Source: an uncultured Lewinella sp.
Lineage (GTDB): Bacteria > Bacteroidota > Bacteroidia > Chitinophagales > Saprospiraceae
NCBI GenBank assembly: GCA_937873655.1
Contig: CALMYQ010000126.1
Span: 1-60,612 of the forward strand
Length of the DNA: 60,612 nt
Reading direction: 5' to 3'
A program made the translations under genes and the position numbers. Under the pieces are notes generated by a model, which worked only from the letters and a program-made list of their open reading frames with translations, was not told the origin of the DNA and did not search any database. This document shows positions 34,247 through 42,228 of the stretch, one piece after another (position 1 is the stretch's first letter; every line of letters begins with the position of its first letter).

Positions 34247-35614
34247 ATGGACGTTGAAATATTGGCGCGAATACAGTTCGCGTTCACCGTTGCTTTTCAC
34301 TACATCTATCCGCCGCTCAGTATAGGCTTGGGGCTGGTTATGGTCTTTATGGAAGGTATGTTCCTCAAGACCGGCCGGCAGGTATATCACCATATGGCCC
34401 GCTTCTGGACCAAGATATTTGCGCTTACATTCGGCATCGGCGTAGCTACCGGCATCGTGATGGAATTCGAATTCGGCACCAACTGGGCGGTCTATTCCCG
34501 GTATGTCGGCGACGTGTTCGGCAGCGCCCTGGCGGCTGAGGGCATCTTCGCTTTTGCCCTCGAAAGCGGCTTTCTGGGCGTATTGCTGTTCGGTTGGAAC
34601 CGCGTCAGTCCGCGGGTGCATTTTATGGCCACCATAGGCGTCTGGCTCGGCTCCATGTTCTCCGCCATCTGGATCGTGGTGGCCAATTCCTGGCAACAAA
34701 CGCCGGCCGGGTTCCATATCGTCGGAGAGGGGATGCTGGCCCGGGCAGAGATCACCGATTTCTGGGCCATGGTCTTTAATCCCTCCAGCGTTGACCGGGT
34801 GCTGCACGTCTGGATCGGCGCATTCCTGGCCGGGGCATTCCTGGTCATGAGCGTCCATGCCTGGTACCTCGTAAAGGGACGGCATGTGGAACTTTCCCGG
34901 AAAGGATTCAAGATCGCCCTTGCGATCGCGGCCGTTTCCTCTGTAGCGCAATTGTTCGCCGGCCACCGGTCCGCCGAAGTGGTGGCCCGTTACCAGCCGG
35001 CCAAACTGGCGGCCATGGAAGGCCATTTCGATACCCTGGAAACCGCCGACCTTTACCTGCTGGGGTGGGTGAATAAGGAAGATCAGCAAACGTGGGGCCT
35101 GAAAATATCCAACGGACTGAGCTTTCTGGTCAACGGCGACTGGGGCGCCAAGGTGCCGGGTCTGAATTCCTTTCCGGAAGAGGACCGCCCGGGCGCCGTC
35201 AACGCCGTTTTCCAGTTCTACCACCTGATGGTCATGATCGGCATGGCGCTGATCGGGCTGACGCTGCTGGGGCTGGTGCTGTGGTGGCGCGGCAAGTTGT
35301 TTGACCAGCGATGGCTGATGCGGCTGTTTGTCCCCGCCCTGATCCTGCCGCAGAAGGCCAATCAGGTGGGGTGGTTCACCGCCGAAATGGGCCGGCAGCC
35401 CTGGGTGGTATACGGCCATTTGCGCACCTCTGAGGCCTTGTCAGAAGCGGTTACCGCGGGCCAGGTTCTGTTTTCCCTGATCCTGTTCACGATCATTTAC
35501 CTGTTGCTGTTCGGGTTGTTCATCTATCTGCTGCACCGGAAGATCGTGAAAGGGCCTGAAGAGGGCGATGATTTCGTGCATCGTCCGAAGCAAGGCGCTA
35601 TCTTTCAAGATTGA
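34247..35614 (+). CDS. cydA: Cytochrome bd-type quinol oxidase subunit I
   Basis: A 455-residue CydA with about nine membrane helices, the conserved quinol-site start (FHYIYPPLSIGLGL) and heme-ligand regions (EFGTNWAVYSRYVGD, AEGIFAFALESGFLG). The short Q-loop form is suggested by the length. Bd oxidases reduce O2 to water with electrons from quinol and resist sulfide better than heme-copper oxidases. It begins 7 bp after the Crp-family gene, so the sulfur regulon carries its own terminal oxidase. Confidence 0.95.
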   Translation: MDVEILARIQFAFTVAFHYIYPPLSIGLGLVMVFMEGMFLKTGRQVYHHMARFWTKIFALTFGIGVATGIVMEFEFGTNWAVYSRYVGDVFGSALAAEGIFAFALESGFLGVLLFGWNRVSPRVHFMATIGVWLGSMFSAIWIVVANSWQQTPAGFHIVGEGMLARAEITDFWAMVFNPSSVDRVLHVWIGAFLAGAFLVMSVHAWYLVKGRHVELSRKGFKIALAIAAVSSVAQLFAGHRSAEVVARYQPAKLAAMEGHFDTLETADLYLLGWVNKEDQQTWGLKISNGLSFLVNGDWGAKVPGLNSFPEEDRPGAVNAVFQFYHLMVMIGMALIGLTLLGLVLWWRGKLFDQRWLMRLFVPALILPQKANQVGWFTAEMGRQPWVVYGHLRTSEALSEAVTAGQVLFSLILFTIIYLLLFGLFIYLLHRKIVKGPEEGDDFVHRPKQGAIFQD

Positions 35615-35647
35615 TCCCCGATTCACAAATCCTCAAATCCTTCCAAT

Positions 35648-36682
35648 ATGGCCACCTTCCTGGGCATCGATTATCCAACCCTCTGGTTCCTGGTTGTCGG
35701 CGGGCTGTTCAGCGGTTACGCTATTCTGGACGGCTTCGATCTCGGCGCGGGGGCGCTGCATTTGTTTTTGAAAAAGGAGAACAGCCGGAGGATCGCGCTG
35801 AACGCGGTCGGCCCGGTTTGGGACGGCAATGAAGTCTGGCTGGTGATCGGCGGCGGGGCCCTTTTTGCGGGGTTCCCGGTCGTATACGCGTTCCTGTTTT
35901 CAGCTATGTATATCCCGTTTATGCTGTTTCTGGCCTTTCTGATCTTCAGGGCCGTTTCGATAGAATTCAGGAGCAAGGAGCCGATGTTGTGGTGGCGCAA
36001 ATTCTGGGATATCAGCTACAGCGTTTCCAGCGTCATGCTGGCTTTTTTGCTGGGCGTGGTCCTGGGAAATGTGCTCCAGGGCGTGCCGGTCGGCGAGCAT
36101 TTCAGTTTCCAGGGGCATTGGCTGCAATTCATCAACCTGTACGCCGTCATGGTGGGGGTTACGACGGTGGCCCTGTTCAGCATGCACGGCGCCATTTACC
36201 TGACGATGAAAACGGAGGGCAGGTTGTTCGCCAAATTGACGCTGTTGCTGCGCCGGACGATCATTTTCTTTGTGGTCAGTTTCGCCCTGACAACGGTTTA
36301 CACGCTGATCTATCTGCCCCATTTATCGGATGATTTCAAGGCATCGCCCGCCTTGTTCGTCCTGCCGTTGATCGCGATGCTGAGCATTGCCAATATCCCC
36401 AGGCTGGTTTCCAGGCATAAGTACCTGCAGGCTTTCATTTTTTCTTCCGTCACGGTGAGCATGTTGCTGATCCTGGTGGCATTTGAGCTGTATCCGAACA
36501 TCCTGTTGTCGACGGTGGATCCCCAATTCAATATTGATGTGTACAATGCGGCTTCTTCCGAAAAATCCCTGGGCATCATGTTGCTGATCGCTTTGATCGG
36601 AGCGCCTTTGGTAGCGGCCTATACGATATTTGTGTTCTGGACCTTCAAGGGGAAGGTCAAGCTGGACGAAACCAGCTATTGA
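35648..36682 (+). CDS. cydB: Cytochrome bd-type quinol oxidase subunit II
   Basis: A 344-residue CydB with about eight to nine helices; the N-terminus LWFLVVGGLFSGYAILDGFDLGAG and GPVWDGNEVWLV are characteristic. It stabilises the heme pocket of CydA. It is the last gene of the operon headed by pdo2, 33 bp after cydA. No cydX- or cydDC-like gene follows. Confidence 0.95.
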   Translation: MATFLGIDYPTLWFLVVGGLFSGYAILDGFDLGAGALHLFLKKENSRRIALNAVGPVWDGNEVWLVIGGGALFAGFPVVYAFLFSAMYIPFMLFLAFLIFRAVSIEFRSKEPMLWWRKFWDISYSVSSVMLAFLLGVVLGNVLQGVPVGEHFSFQGHWLQFINLYAVMVGVTTVALFSMHGAIYLTMKTEGRLFAKLTLLLRRTIIFFVVSFALTTVYTLIYLPHLSDDFKASPALFVLPLIAMLSIANIPRLVSRHKYLQAFIFSSVTVSMLLILVAFELYPNILLSTVDPQFNIDVYNAASSEKSLGIMLLIALIGAPLVAAYTIFVFWTFKGKVKLDETSY

Positions 36683-36774
36683 GCTGCCGGAAAGCGAAGA
36701 AAAGTTCTGTGGCGGGCGGCCCGATCCGTCAGTTATATTGAATCGGCTCAAAACCGTCAAATCTTTATCGGTTG

Positions 36775-36820
36775 TGTGACCTGTGTCACAAACGAAAAGG
36801 GGTATCGTGTCCTATCTTGT
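36775..36820 (+). promoter_or_regulatory. Crp-type site, DUF1641-sqr
   Basis: TGTGACCTGTGTCACA (36775-36790) is a perfect TGTGA/TCACA dyad. After 22 nt comes TATCTTGT (36813-36820), a weak -7. DUF1641 starts at 36860. Confidence 0.7.
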
Positions 36821-36859
36821 CGTTGATAACGAAATATCTTTCATTTTCAACGAGTTGAT

Positions 36860-37453
36860 ATGACAAATAGCACTGCGTTTTCCGCCTGGCAGGAAACCGA
36901 TGCGGGGCGTCAGATGCTGGACAGGTTCTCCGAAGAGAGGACGCTGACCGCCATCGAGCACCTGCTGTCCAGGCTGGATACCCTTGAAAAAGCTGTCGAT
37001 AACCTCACCGTATTGATGCAGCAAGGCCCGGGCCTCGTTGCGATGGCCACCGACTCCATCGATGAGATCTATTCCAAGGCCGACGAACACGGCAACAGCA
37101 TGGAAACCCACGTCAAGAACGGTCTGGAAATGGCCGGCAAACTGACGGCGCCCGGTATGCCCGAAAGGCTCGACCAGGTATTGACCATGACCAACCAGCT
37201 GCCGGGGATCATCGCCATGATGGCCGATACCGCCGATGAAATGATGCAAAAAGCGGTTGCAGGCGGCTTCGATCCGCAGGCCCTGGTATCTGTGGCCGGC
37301 GCCGCCAACCGGGCATTGACCGCCGCCGGTAACGAACCGCCGGCAAAGGCAAGCGGCATTTTCGGCCTGCTTCGCGCTTTGAAAGATCCCGATCGCCAGA
37401 AGGGATTGGGCTTCCTCCTGAACTTCCTGAAGCATTTTGGCAAGCACCTTTGA
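36860..37453 (+). CDS. DUF1641-family protein
   Basis: A 197-residue helical protein of the DUF1641 type (TLEKAVDNLTVLMQQGPGLVAMATDSIDEI; QKGLGFLLNFLKHFGKHL). No signal peptide, metal motif or membrane helix is clear. DUF1641 genes often neighbour sulfide:quinone oxidoreductase-like flavoproteins, as here (52 bp to sqr), and an amphipathic role in anchoring the flavoprotein at the membrane is a guess. It is the first gene after a Crp-type dyad. Confidence 0.85.
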   Translation: MTNSTAFSAWQETDAGRQMLDRFSEERTLTAIEHLLSRLDTLEKAVDNLTVLMQQGPGLVAMATDSIDEIYSKADEHGNSMETHVKNGLEMAGKLTAPGMPERLDQVLTMTNQLPGIIAMMADTADEMMQKAVAGGFDPQALVSVAGAANRALTAAGNEPPAKASGIFGLLRALKDPDRQKGLGFLLNFLKHFGKHL

Positions 37454-37505
37454 TTTCGTTTCTGTCCGACCTCAATAACGATTTATAACAACAAATCAAC
37501 TAAAA

Positions 37506-38699
37506 ATGACTCACCATCAGATATTGATCATAGGCGGCGGCACAGCCGGTTTGACCATTGCCGCCATGTTGCGCAACCAGCCCGACGCCCCCCAGGTAAC
37601 CATCATCGAACCCAATGAGAAGCACTACTACCAGCCGATCTGGACTTTGGTCGGCGGCGGTGTGTTTTCCAAAGATATCTCCGAACGGAATGAAGCCGAC
37701 TTCATTCCCGACGGCGCTTCCTGGATCAAGGACAAGGTCGTTTCCCTCAACCCGGATAACAATTCCGTTGAATTGGCCGGCGGCGATACCGTTACGTACG
37801 ACTACCTGGTGGTCGCAGCGGGCATCCAGATCGACTGGGACAAGATCCCAGGCCTGAAGGAAAGCGTAGGCAAACCCGGAACCGGCGTTTGCAGCAATTA
37901 TTCCTTCCAGACGGTAGGCTCTACCTGGGACAATATCAAGGGCCTGAAAAAAGGCCGCGCCATCTTTACCCAGCCGGCTACCCCCATTAAGTGCGGGGGG
38001 GCGCCCCAGAAGATCTGCTACCTCGCCGCCGATCATTTCCGCCGGACTGGCGTTCGCAAGGATATCGACGTCGTGTTCGCCAGTGCGGCAGGCAATATCT
38101 TTTCGGTGGCCAAATACGCCCGCTCCCTGGATAAGGTGATCGCACGCAACAACATCAAGGCCATGTATTTCGAAAACCTGGTGGAGTTGAAGCCGGACAA
38201 GAAGATTGCCGTTTTCGAAAATATGAAGACCGGCCAGCGAACCGAAATGGAATACGATATGATCCACGTACCCCCGCCGCAGAGCGCTCCGGACTTCATC
38301 AAGGAAAGCCCATTGGCCGCCGAAACCGGTTGGGTGAGCGTCGACAAGCATACAACTCAGCACACCAAATATCCCAATGTTTTCTCCTGCGGAGATGCCA
38401 GCAACCTGCCGACCTCCAAAACAGGGGCTGCCATCCGCAAACAGGCGCCCGTGTTGGTGGAAAACCTGCTGGCCGTCATGCGCGGTCAATCGCCCGGTCA
38501 AGCCTATGACGGCTACACATCTTGTCCGCTGGTGACAGGATACGGCAGTCTGGTCATGGCTGAATTCGATTATAACCTGACGCCGCAGGAAACCTTTCCG
38601 TTTGACCAGTCAAAAGAACGGTACAGCATGTACGCGCTGAAGGCTTACGGTCTGCCGCAGTTGTACTGGCATGGGATGTTGCGGGGGAGGGAGTTTTAG
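37506..38699 (+). CDS. sqr: Sulfide:quinone oxidoreductase, type II
   Basis: A 397-residue FAD enzyme. FAD motif GGGTAG (10-15); the two catalytic cysteines sit in IKCGGAPQK (Cys163) and YTSCPLVTG (Cys340), the same contexts as in human SQOR; a further FAD motif is FSCGDASNLP (about 293-302). Type II enzymes oxidise sulfide at the membrane, reduce quinone, and pass the sulfur to an acceptor thiol to give a persulfide. That persulfide is the substrate of the dioxygenases at 27579 and 29235. It is cotranscribed with DUF1641. Confidence 0.95.
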   Translation: MTHHQILIIGGGTAGLTIAAMLRNQPDAPQVTIIEPNEKHYYQPIWTLVGGGVFSKDISERNEADFIPDGASWIKDKVVSLNPDNNSVELAGGDTVTYDYLVVAAGIQIDWDKIPGLKESVGKPGTGVCSNYSFQTVGSTWDNIKGLKKGRAIFTQPATPIKCGGAPQKICYLAADHFRRTGVRKDIDVVFASAAGNIFSVAKYARSLDKVIARNNIKAMYFENLVELKPDKKIAVFENMKTGQRTEMEYDMIHVPPPQSAPDFIKESPLAAETGWVSVDKHTTQHTKYPNVFSCGDASNLPTSKTGAAIRKQAPVLVENLLAVMRGQSPGQAYDGYTSCPLVTGYGSLVMAEFDYNLTPQETFPFDQSKERYSMYALKAYGLPQLYWHGMLRGREF

Positions 38700-38978
38700 A
38701 GGGTGAGAGGGGGTTAGCGCCATCATCAAACAGCAGCAGCTCGCCGACCCTCTGCGCTTTTGCCGGCTATCCTTTTGGACAGCGGGCAAAAATTGCGGAT
38801 GGAGGGTTGGTGAGCTGCCGGAAGAGGAGCACACGAAGGCTCCCTTTTTGTTTTGCAATTTGGTTGAATTTGACCCAGGCTGCTCAATCCCTGCCTGCCG
38901 GCAGGCAAGCCTGCGGGCTTAAGCATCCGATGGGGAACGATTCTGGCTTCTCAATCCCTGCGGGCTTAAGAATCCGGG
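38700..38978. other. Intergenic region between sqr and hsp20
   Basis: 279 bp between the convergent sqr and hsp20 genes, without a gene. It contains two related segments, GCTCAATCCCTGCCTGCCGG (from 38880) and TCTCAATCCCTGCGGGCTTA (from 38948), each ending AA(G/A)CATCCG or AAGAATCCG, and the self-complementary CCTGCCTGCCGGCAGGC (38889-38905). Confidence 0.6.
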
Positions 38979-39425
38979 TTAAAGGACGGCAACCTTTCTG
39001 GTTTTGGCCTTCGATTTTTTGGGAATATCCCGGAAGGTCAGCTTCAGCAGTCCATCGGCATATCGGGCCTCGATCTGGCCTTTGGCTGCATCCTCATCCA
39101 GCATAAACTGCCGTTCGATGAAATCACGGCTGAACTCTTCCAGGATATATTCCGGTTTCTCTACCGTTTCTTCCCTCGTCTTTTTCCCCTTGATGATCAG
39201 CATATCGTTTTCAACCCTGATCTCGAGGTCTTCTTTTGCAAAGCCGGGGACGGCAATTTCCAGGTGAAATAACTCACCTTCCTTGGTTATGTTAGCAGGA
39301 GGTTCCTCCCTTTTTCGCGGGATATCGAAGGCGCTTTGTCCCAGAAAATGATCGCGGTCGATAACTGGCGCAAAACGGTCGCCCATCAAATTGAAGGCGT
39401 GGTTTCTTGTGTTTGCACGTAGCAT
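38979..39425 (-). CDS. Small heat-shock protein (Hsp20/alpha-crystallin)
   Basis: A 148-residue Hsp20. The alpha-crystallin domain (about 44-140) has LEIAVPGFAKEDLEI, NDMLIIKG and ARYADGLLKLTF, followed by a basic tail (KKSKAKTRKV). The N-terminal arm is short. It is an ATP-independent holdase. A degenerate Crp-type dyad at the same promoter position as the sulfur genes suggests it belongs to that regulon, perhaps to protect proteins during sulfide or oxygen stress. Confidence 0.93.
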   Translation of the reverse strand: MLRANTRNHAFNLMGDRFAPVIDRDHFLGQSAFDIPRKREEPPANITKEGELFHLEIAVPGFAKEDLEIRVENDMLIIKGKKTREETVEKPEYILEEFSRDFIERQFMLDEDAAKGQIEARYADGLLKLTFRDIPKKSKAKTRKVAVL

Positions 39426-39501
39426 GGCAAATTGAATTTAAGCGTGAATTTCAGGCGATCCAGCCGGAAGGCCGAATCACTCCGCATCTCTCAATGCAGA
39501 G

Positions 39502-39547
39502 TAAAATTAACCCCTTTTGACCCGCCCGGGCAATGATCTTTATCACC
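39502..39547 (-). promoter_or_regulatory. Degenerate Crp-type site and -7 element, hsp20
   Basis: On the minus strand, GGTGATAAAGATCATT (39547-39532), 22 nt, then TAATTTTA (39509-39502), one mismatch each in key places. Weakest of the eight sites. Start codon about 76 nt downstream. Confidence 0.5.
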
Positions 39548-39662
39548 CCTGCCTAAGATCGGGATCATGGAAAAGACCGCCTTTTTGACCCCGGTCACGA
39601 CCATGGATGGGGTAATTTTCAAATTCTAGCCCTATTTTTATGGCATTCCAATATTTTATGCC

Positions 39663-40991
39663 ATGCGCCACCTTTACCTATTGCCGCTGTTCTCCCTCCT
39701 GGTTGCCTGCAGTCCGCCTGACCGCAACGAACGTTCCCTGATCGCATCCGAAATGGAAACTTCGCTCAATGCTGTATTGGATAACTGGTACCCCCGATCC
39801 ATCGACCGGGATTCAGGCGGGTTTTATTCCACCTTTACCTACGATTTCCAGTTGCAGGGGCCGCAGGATAAAATGATCGTGACACAGGCCCGGCAGGTCT
39901 GGACCAACGCCAAAGCTTCCCTGTCGCACCCGAATGAGCGCCGCTTCAAGGAAGGAGCTGCGCACGGGTTTCAATTCCTCCGGGATAAGATGTGGGACCC
40001 CCTCAACGGCGGGTTTTACACCCTGGTCAGCCGCTCGGGAAAACACAAGGAAGGCGACCTTGTCAAAACAGCCTACGGCAACGCGTTCGGCATTTACGCC
40101 CTGGCCGCTTATTACGACGCTACCCGGGATACGGCAGCCCTTAACCTGGCGAAAAAAGCCTTCATGTGGCTCGAAGACCACAGCCACGACCCGGTTGAAA
40201 AAGGTTATTTCCAGCACCTGACCATGGACGGGACGCCGATCCGGCGCGACAGTACGGCGGCCTCTACAGCTGAAACGGGCTACAAGGACCAGAACAGCTC
40301 CATTCACCTTCTCGAAGCCTTTACCGAGCTCTACAAGGTGTGGCCCGATGCGCTCGTCAGGGAACGGCTTCAGGAACTCCTGTTGCTCATCCGGGATACC
40401 ATTACGACCGAAAAAGGTTACCTTACGCTCTTCCTGGAGCCGGATTGGACGCCGGTCTCTTTCCGGGATTCAACGGAAGAAGCGATCCTGAAACACCACA
40501 ACCTCGACCACGTTTCGTTCGGTCACGATGTGGAGACGGCTTACCTCATGCTGGAAGCTTCAGAAGCCCTGGGGCTGGAAAACGACGAGCGAACCGAAAC
40601 GATCGCCAAACGGATGGTGGACCACGCGCTGGCCAACGGTTGGGATGATTCCGTCGGCGGGTTTTACGATGAAGGCTATTATTTTCAGGACAAACCCGGA
40701 ATAACCATCATCCGCGATACCAAAAACTGGTGGGCGCAGGCCGAAGGGCTGAACTCCCTGCTCCTGATGTCGGAAAAATATCCTGCTGATGACCATCGCT
40801 ATTTCGAACACTTCGTCAAGCTTTGGGATTATGTCAATACCTACCTCATCGACCACGACCATGGCGATTGGTACGCCGGCGGACTGGACAAGGAACCCGA
40901 CCAGAAAACCGCCCTGAAAGGCCATATCTGGAAGGCGACCTACCACCATTACCGGGGGATGACGAATTGTATTGAGCGATTACAAGAGTGA
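39663..40991 (+). CDS. AGE/cellobiose-epimerase-like (alpha/alpha)6 lipoprotein
   Basis: A 442-residue protein: lipobox LLVACS (Cys16), then an N-acylglucosamine 2-epimerase-type (alpha/alpha)6 barrel with repeated helices and motifs such as WTNAKASLSHP, YGNAFGIYALAAYYD, HVSFGHDVETAYLMLEA and WWAQAEGLNSLLLM. The family includes cellobiose and mannose epimerases that use two His as acid/base. The substrate is open. It is apparently not part of the sulfur regulon: a separate near-consensus -7 (TATTTTTA) lies 30 bp upstream. Confidence 0.88.
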   Translation: MRHLYLLPLFSLLVACSPPDRNERSLIASEMETSLNAVLDNWYPRSIDRDSGGFYSTFTYDFQLQGPQDKMIVTQARQVWTNAKASLSHPNERRFKEGAAHGFQFLRDKMWDPLNGGFYTLVSRSGKHKEGDLVKTAYGNAFGIYALAAYYDATRDTAALNLAKKAFMWLEDHSHDPVEKGYFQHLTMDGTPIRRDSTAASTAETGYKDQNSSIHLLEAFTELYKVWPDALVRERLQELLLLIRDTITTEKGYLTLFLEPDWTPVSFRDSTEEAILKHHNLDHVSFGHDVETAYLMLEASEALGLENDERTETIAKRMVDHALANGWDDSVGGFYDEGYYFQDKPGITIIRDTKNWWAQAEGLNSLLLMSEKYPADDHRYFEHFVKLWDYVNTYLIDHDHGDWYAGGLDKEPDQKTALKGHIWKATYHHYRGMTNCIERLQE

Positions 40992-41007
40992 TTTTTGAGG
41001 AATTTCT

Positions 41008-41115
41008 GCCGACGCTAAAGCTTTGGCGGACGGGGGAGGAATCGAGGAACTGATCAACCACAGGTCCAGCGGACCGCAATATCTGTAAGTCCATAGGACC
41101 GCAACATCTGTAACC
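41008..41115 (+). repeat. Repeat cassette ending at the aldo/keto reductase start codon
   Basis: In order: a GCCGACGCTAAAGCTTTGGC stem, GAGGAATCGAGGAACTGA units, then two tandem hairpin units GGTCCAGCGGACC + GCAATATCTGTAA (41063-41088) and (A)GTCCATAGGACC + GCAACATCTGTAACC (41088-41115). The second ends one base before the ATG at 41116. The same cassette precedes the molybdoenzyme gene. Confidence 0.8.
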
Positions 41116-42123
41116 ATGAAATACCGCAAACTAGGCAATACCTCCGCATCCGTCTCCGCCATCGGCCTCGGCTGCATGGGCATGAGCTTCGGCTACGGCG
41201 CCGCTGACGAAGCAGAGTCCATCGCAACGCTACATTATGCGCTCGACCTGGGCATCAATTTCTGGGATACGGCCGACTTTTACGCATTCGGCGCCAACGA
41301 AGAGCTGATCTCAAAGGTGCTCGTCCCCAACCGGGATAAGGTCTTTATCGCCACCAAGTTCGGTTTCCGCCGGACAGAAGGCGCCGAGCTGAGTTTCGGC
41401 GGCACGTCCAATACCTGGCTCGATTGTTCGCCGGAATACCTCAGGACTGCGGTGGATGCCAGCCTGAAACGGCTCAAAATCGATACCATCGACCTGTACT
41501 ACGCTCACCGGATCGATCCGAAGGTGCCGGTGGAGGATATGGTGGGCGCCATGTCGGAACTGGTCACGGCGGGTAAGGTTCGCTACCTGGGCCTGTCGGA
41601 AGCCTCGGCCGAATCGATCCGCCGGGCGCAGGCCGTTCACCCCATCGCGGCCTTGCAAAGCGAGTACTCCTTGCTCACCCGAGAGGTGGAAGGAGAGATC
41701 CTGGATACAGCCCGCGAACTGGGCATCAGCCTGGTACCCTTCAGCCCGCTGGCCCGCGGACTGATCACGGCGACGCTGCCCCACGACAAGCCTTATCCCG
41801 AAACCGATTTTCGAAGCACCCTGCCGCGTTTCGGGGAGGAATACCGGGAAAACAACAACAACCTGGTCAGGGAATTTGCGGAACTGGCCACAGAAAAACA
41901 ATGCAAGCCCGCTCAACTGGCGCTGGCCTGGGTATTGGCTCAGGGCGACGATATCATCCCCATCCCGGGCACCAAGCGCCGGAAGTACCTGGAAGAGAAC
42001 GCCGCGGCACTGGATATTCAGCTGGATAAAAACGACCTGGCCCGGATCGAGGCGGTGATCGGGAAATACCCGGATACGGGGCCGCGATATAGCGAGGGTG
42101 CGATGAAACTGGTGAATAATTGA
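41116..42123 (+). CDS. Aldo/keto reductase
   Basis: A 335-residue AKR barrel. Catalytic motif DTADFY (Asp52, Tyr56 area), YYAHRID with the catalytic His, and the NADPH site PLARG and [15 protein letters not shown] near the C-terminus are all present. It reduces carbonyls with NADPH; the closest group is the AKR13-like family (YajO/PhlB-type). The start codon abuts a hairpin repeat unit. It is separated from the AGE-like gene by that repeat cassette, so linkage is uncertain. Confidence 0.92.
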   Translation: MKYRKLGNTSASVSAIGLGCMGMSFGYGAADEAESIATLHYALDLGINFWDTADFYAFGANEELISKVLVPNRDKVFIATKFGFRRTEGAELSFGGTSNTWLDCSPEYLRTAVDASLKRLKIDTIDLYYAHRIDPKVPVEDMVGAMSELVTAGKVRYLGLSEASAESIRRAQAVHPIAALQSEYSLLTREVEGEILDTARELGISLVPFSPLARGLITATLPHDKPYPETDFRSTLPRFGEEYRENNNNLVREFAELATEKQCKPAQLALAWVLAQGDDIIPIPGTKRRKYLEENAAALDIQLDKNDLARIEAVIGKYPDTGPRYSEGAMKLVNN

Positions 42124-42228
42124 GGAATTTCTAATTTTGCTCACCCTCTCCCCGTCTTTGCCCTCATTGCCATAAAGGTCCCGTAGTACGGTACGGCTGT
42201 CCATTTCAGCCCGAAGGAAAAAGGCCCC

